Assembly: GCA_026182355.1 (NCBI GenBank)
Contig: JAPFBL010000258.1
Coordinates: 239,501-303,500 of the forward strand
DNA length: 64,000 bases
Source: Hermatobates lingyangjiaoensis
Lineage: Eukaryota > Arthropoda > Insecta > Hemiptera > Hermatobatidae
Direction: 5' to 3'
Shown here one piece after another: positions 63,614 through 64,000 of the stretch. A program made the position numbers and the translations under genes. Below the pieces are notes generated by a model. The model was given only the letters and a program-made list of their open reading frames with translations, was not told where the DNA came from and did not search any database. Position 1 is the stretch's first letter. Each line of letters opens with the position of its first letter.

Positions 63614-64000
63614 TGAAAGGTCCGTGTGGACAATAAACACTTTAACACATAGAAAAGAACACAGAAAGAGTAGTTTGTACATCCAAACCAGAGGCACCGC
63701 GATGGGCACTATCATGGCACCTTCTTTTGCCAACCTTTTTATATCCAAATTAGAGCAGTCTTTCCTTTCCAGTCGTCAACTTCTCCCCCTTTTCTACACC
63801 CGGTATATTGACGACATTTTTCTAATCTGGCCCCATGGTAAGCATGAGCTAGACCTTTTCCTAGAGTCCTTTCAGAACTTTTCCTCCACTATTTCCTTCA
63901 CCCATCAGATATCCAACAGTTCCCTCTCCTTCTTAGATGTTGATGTCACCCTTAAAGACGGTTCATTTTCCACTTCTGTTCATTTAAAAGCCACTAACTC
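63609..64000 (+). mobile_element. Penelope-like element, second subfamily, runs off the window
   Basis: Plus-strand coding from 63669: SSLYIQTRGTAMGTIMAPSF (RT motif), then FYTRYIDDIFLIWPHGKH with the catalytic YIDD, then FTHQISNSSLSFLDVDV. Same family as the minus-strand element (shared WPHGKHEL, FTHQ, FLDV) but clearly diverged, so a different subfamily. The reading frame is intact up to the window edge; the 5' part of the ORF is missing, replaced by a short terminal segment (63609-63668). Confidence 0.87.

Noticed and set aside
63571..63748. N-terminal 60 residues of the 404-codon minus-strand frame
   Set aside because: They come from a TA repeat and the antisense of the adjacent plus-strand PLE, not from a PLE protein.

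Overview
This is a eukaryotic (metazoan, invertebrate-looking) chromosome window. Short GC-rich exons sit in very AT-rich introns full of mobile elements, microsatellites and minisatellites. Two host genes are identifiable by protein similarity. The plus strand from about 3.5 to 27.5 kb carries the C-terminal part of a BICRA/BICRAL (GLTSCR1-family) chromatin-remodelling subunit in 12 recognisable exons with consistent splice phases; its 5' end lies left of the window. The minus strand from about 60.2 to 51.9 kb carries a complete two-exon TYW5 gene (JmjC hydroxylase of wybutosine synthesis), with a 7.3-kb intron. The two genes converge. The species cannot be named from the sequence; an arthropod or another protostome is the best guess, from the Penelope-like elements, the mariner, Jockey-clade and tRNA-SINE content and the gene structures.

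Layout. 0-3.5 kb: intron with a pogo/Tigger-type MITE and two minisatellites (36 bp and 50 bp). 3.5-19 kb: BICRA exons 1-11 (numbered within this window), separated by introns holding a 40-bp minisatellite, an inverted Penelope-like (PLE) dimer, a split 30-bp minisatellite, a decayed PLE reverse transcriptase, tRNA-derived SINEs, and a 141-bp tandem duplication that repeats the tail and splice donor of the GLTSCR1-domain exon. 19-26 kb: a long intron with a mariner-like element, a TIR MITE and SINEs. 26-27.5 kb: the last two exons, separated by a roughly 100-bp decayed tandem array. 27.5-38 kb: 3' flank and intergenic DNA with many palindromic PLE remnants and a hAT-like element. 38-48.6 kb: a nested repeat block containing a large inverted repeat with a Jockey LINE in one arm only. 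50-60 kb: TYW5, its terminal exon flanked by two tail-to-tail SINE pairs, and its intron filled with PLE debris, a 1-kb GC-rich repeat and a 71-bp minisatellite. 60-64 kb: intergenic DNA ending in two Penelope-like elements of different subfamilies placed head to head across a TA microsatellite.

The most striking repeated structure is a hammerhead-ribozyme-like motif found in many separate PLE remnants on both strands. Its parts are a CTGANGA core, one extra base, a stem II hairpin, GAAA, a short palindrome in place of stem III, and a complementary stem I. The best copies form a twin at 34700-34855. Hammerheads in Penelope-like elements are known; the number of diverged families here, the shared extra base and the inverted twinning merit a closer look. 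No unrecognised protein-coding system was found. Most open frames outside the two genes are repeats or transposon fragments.
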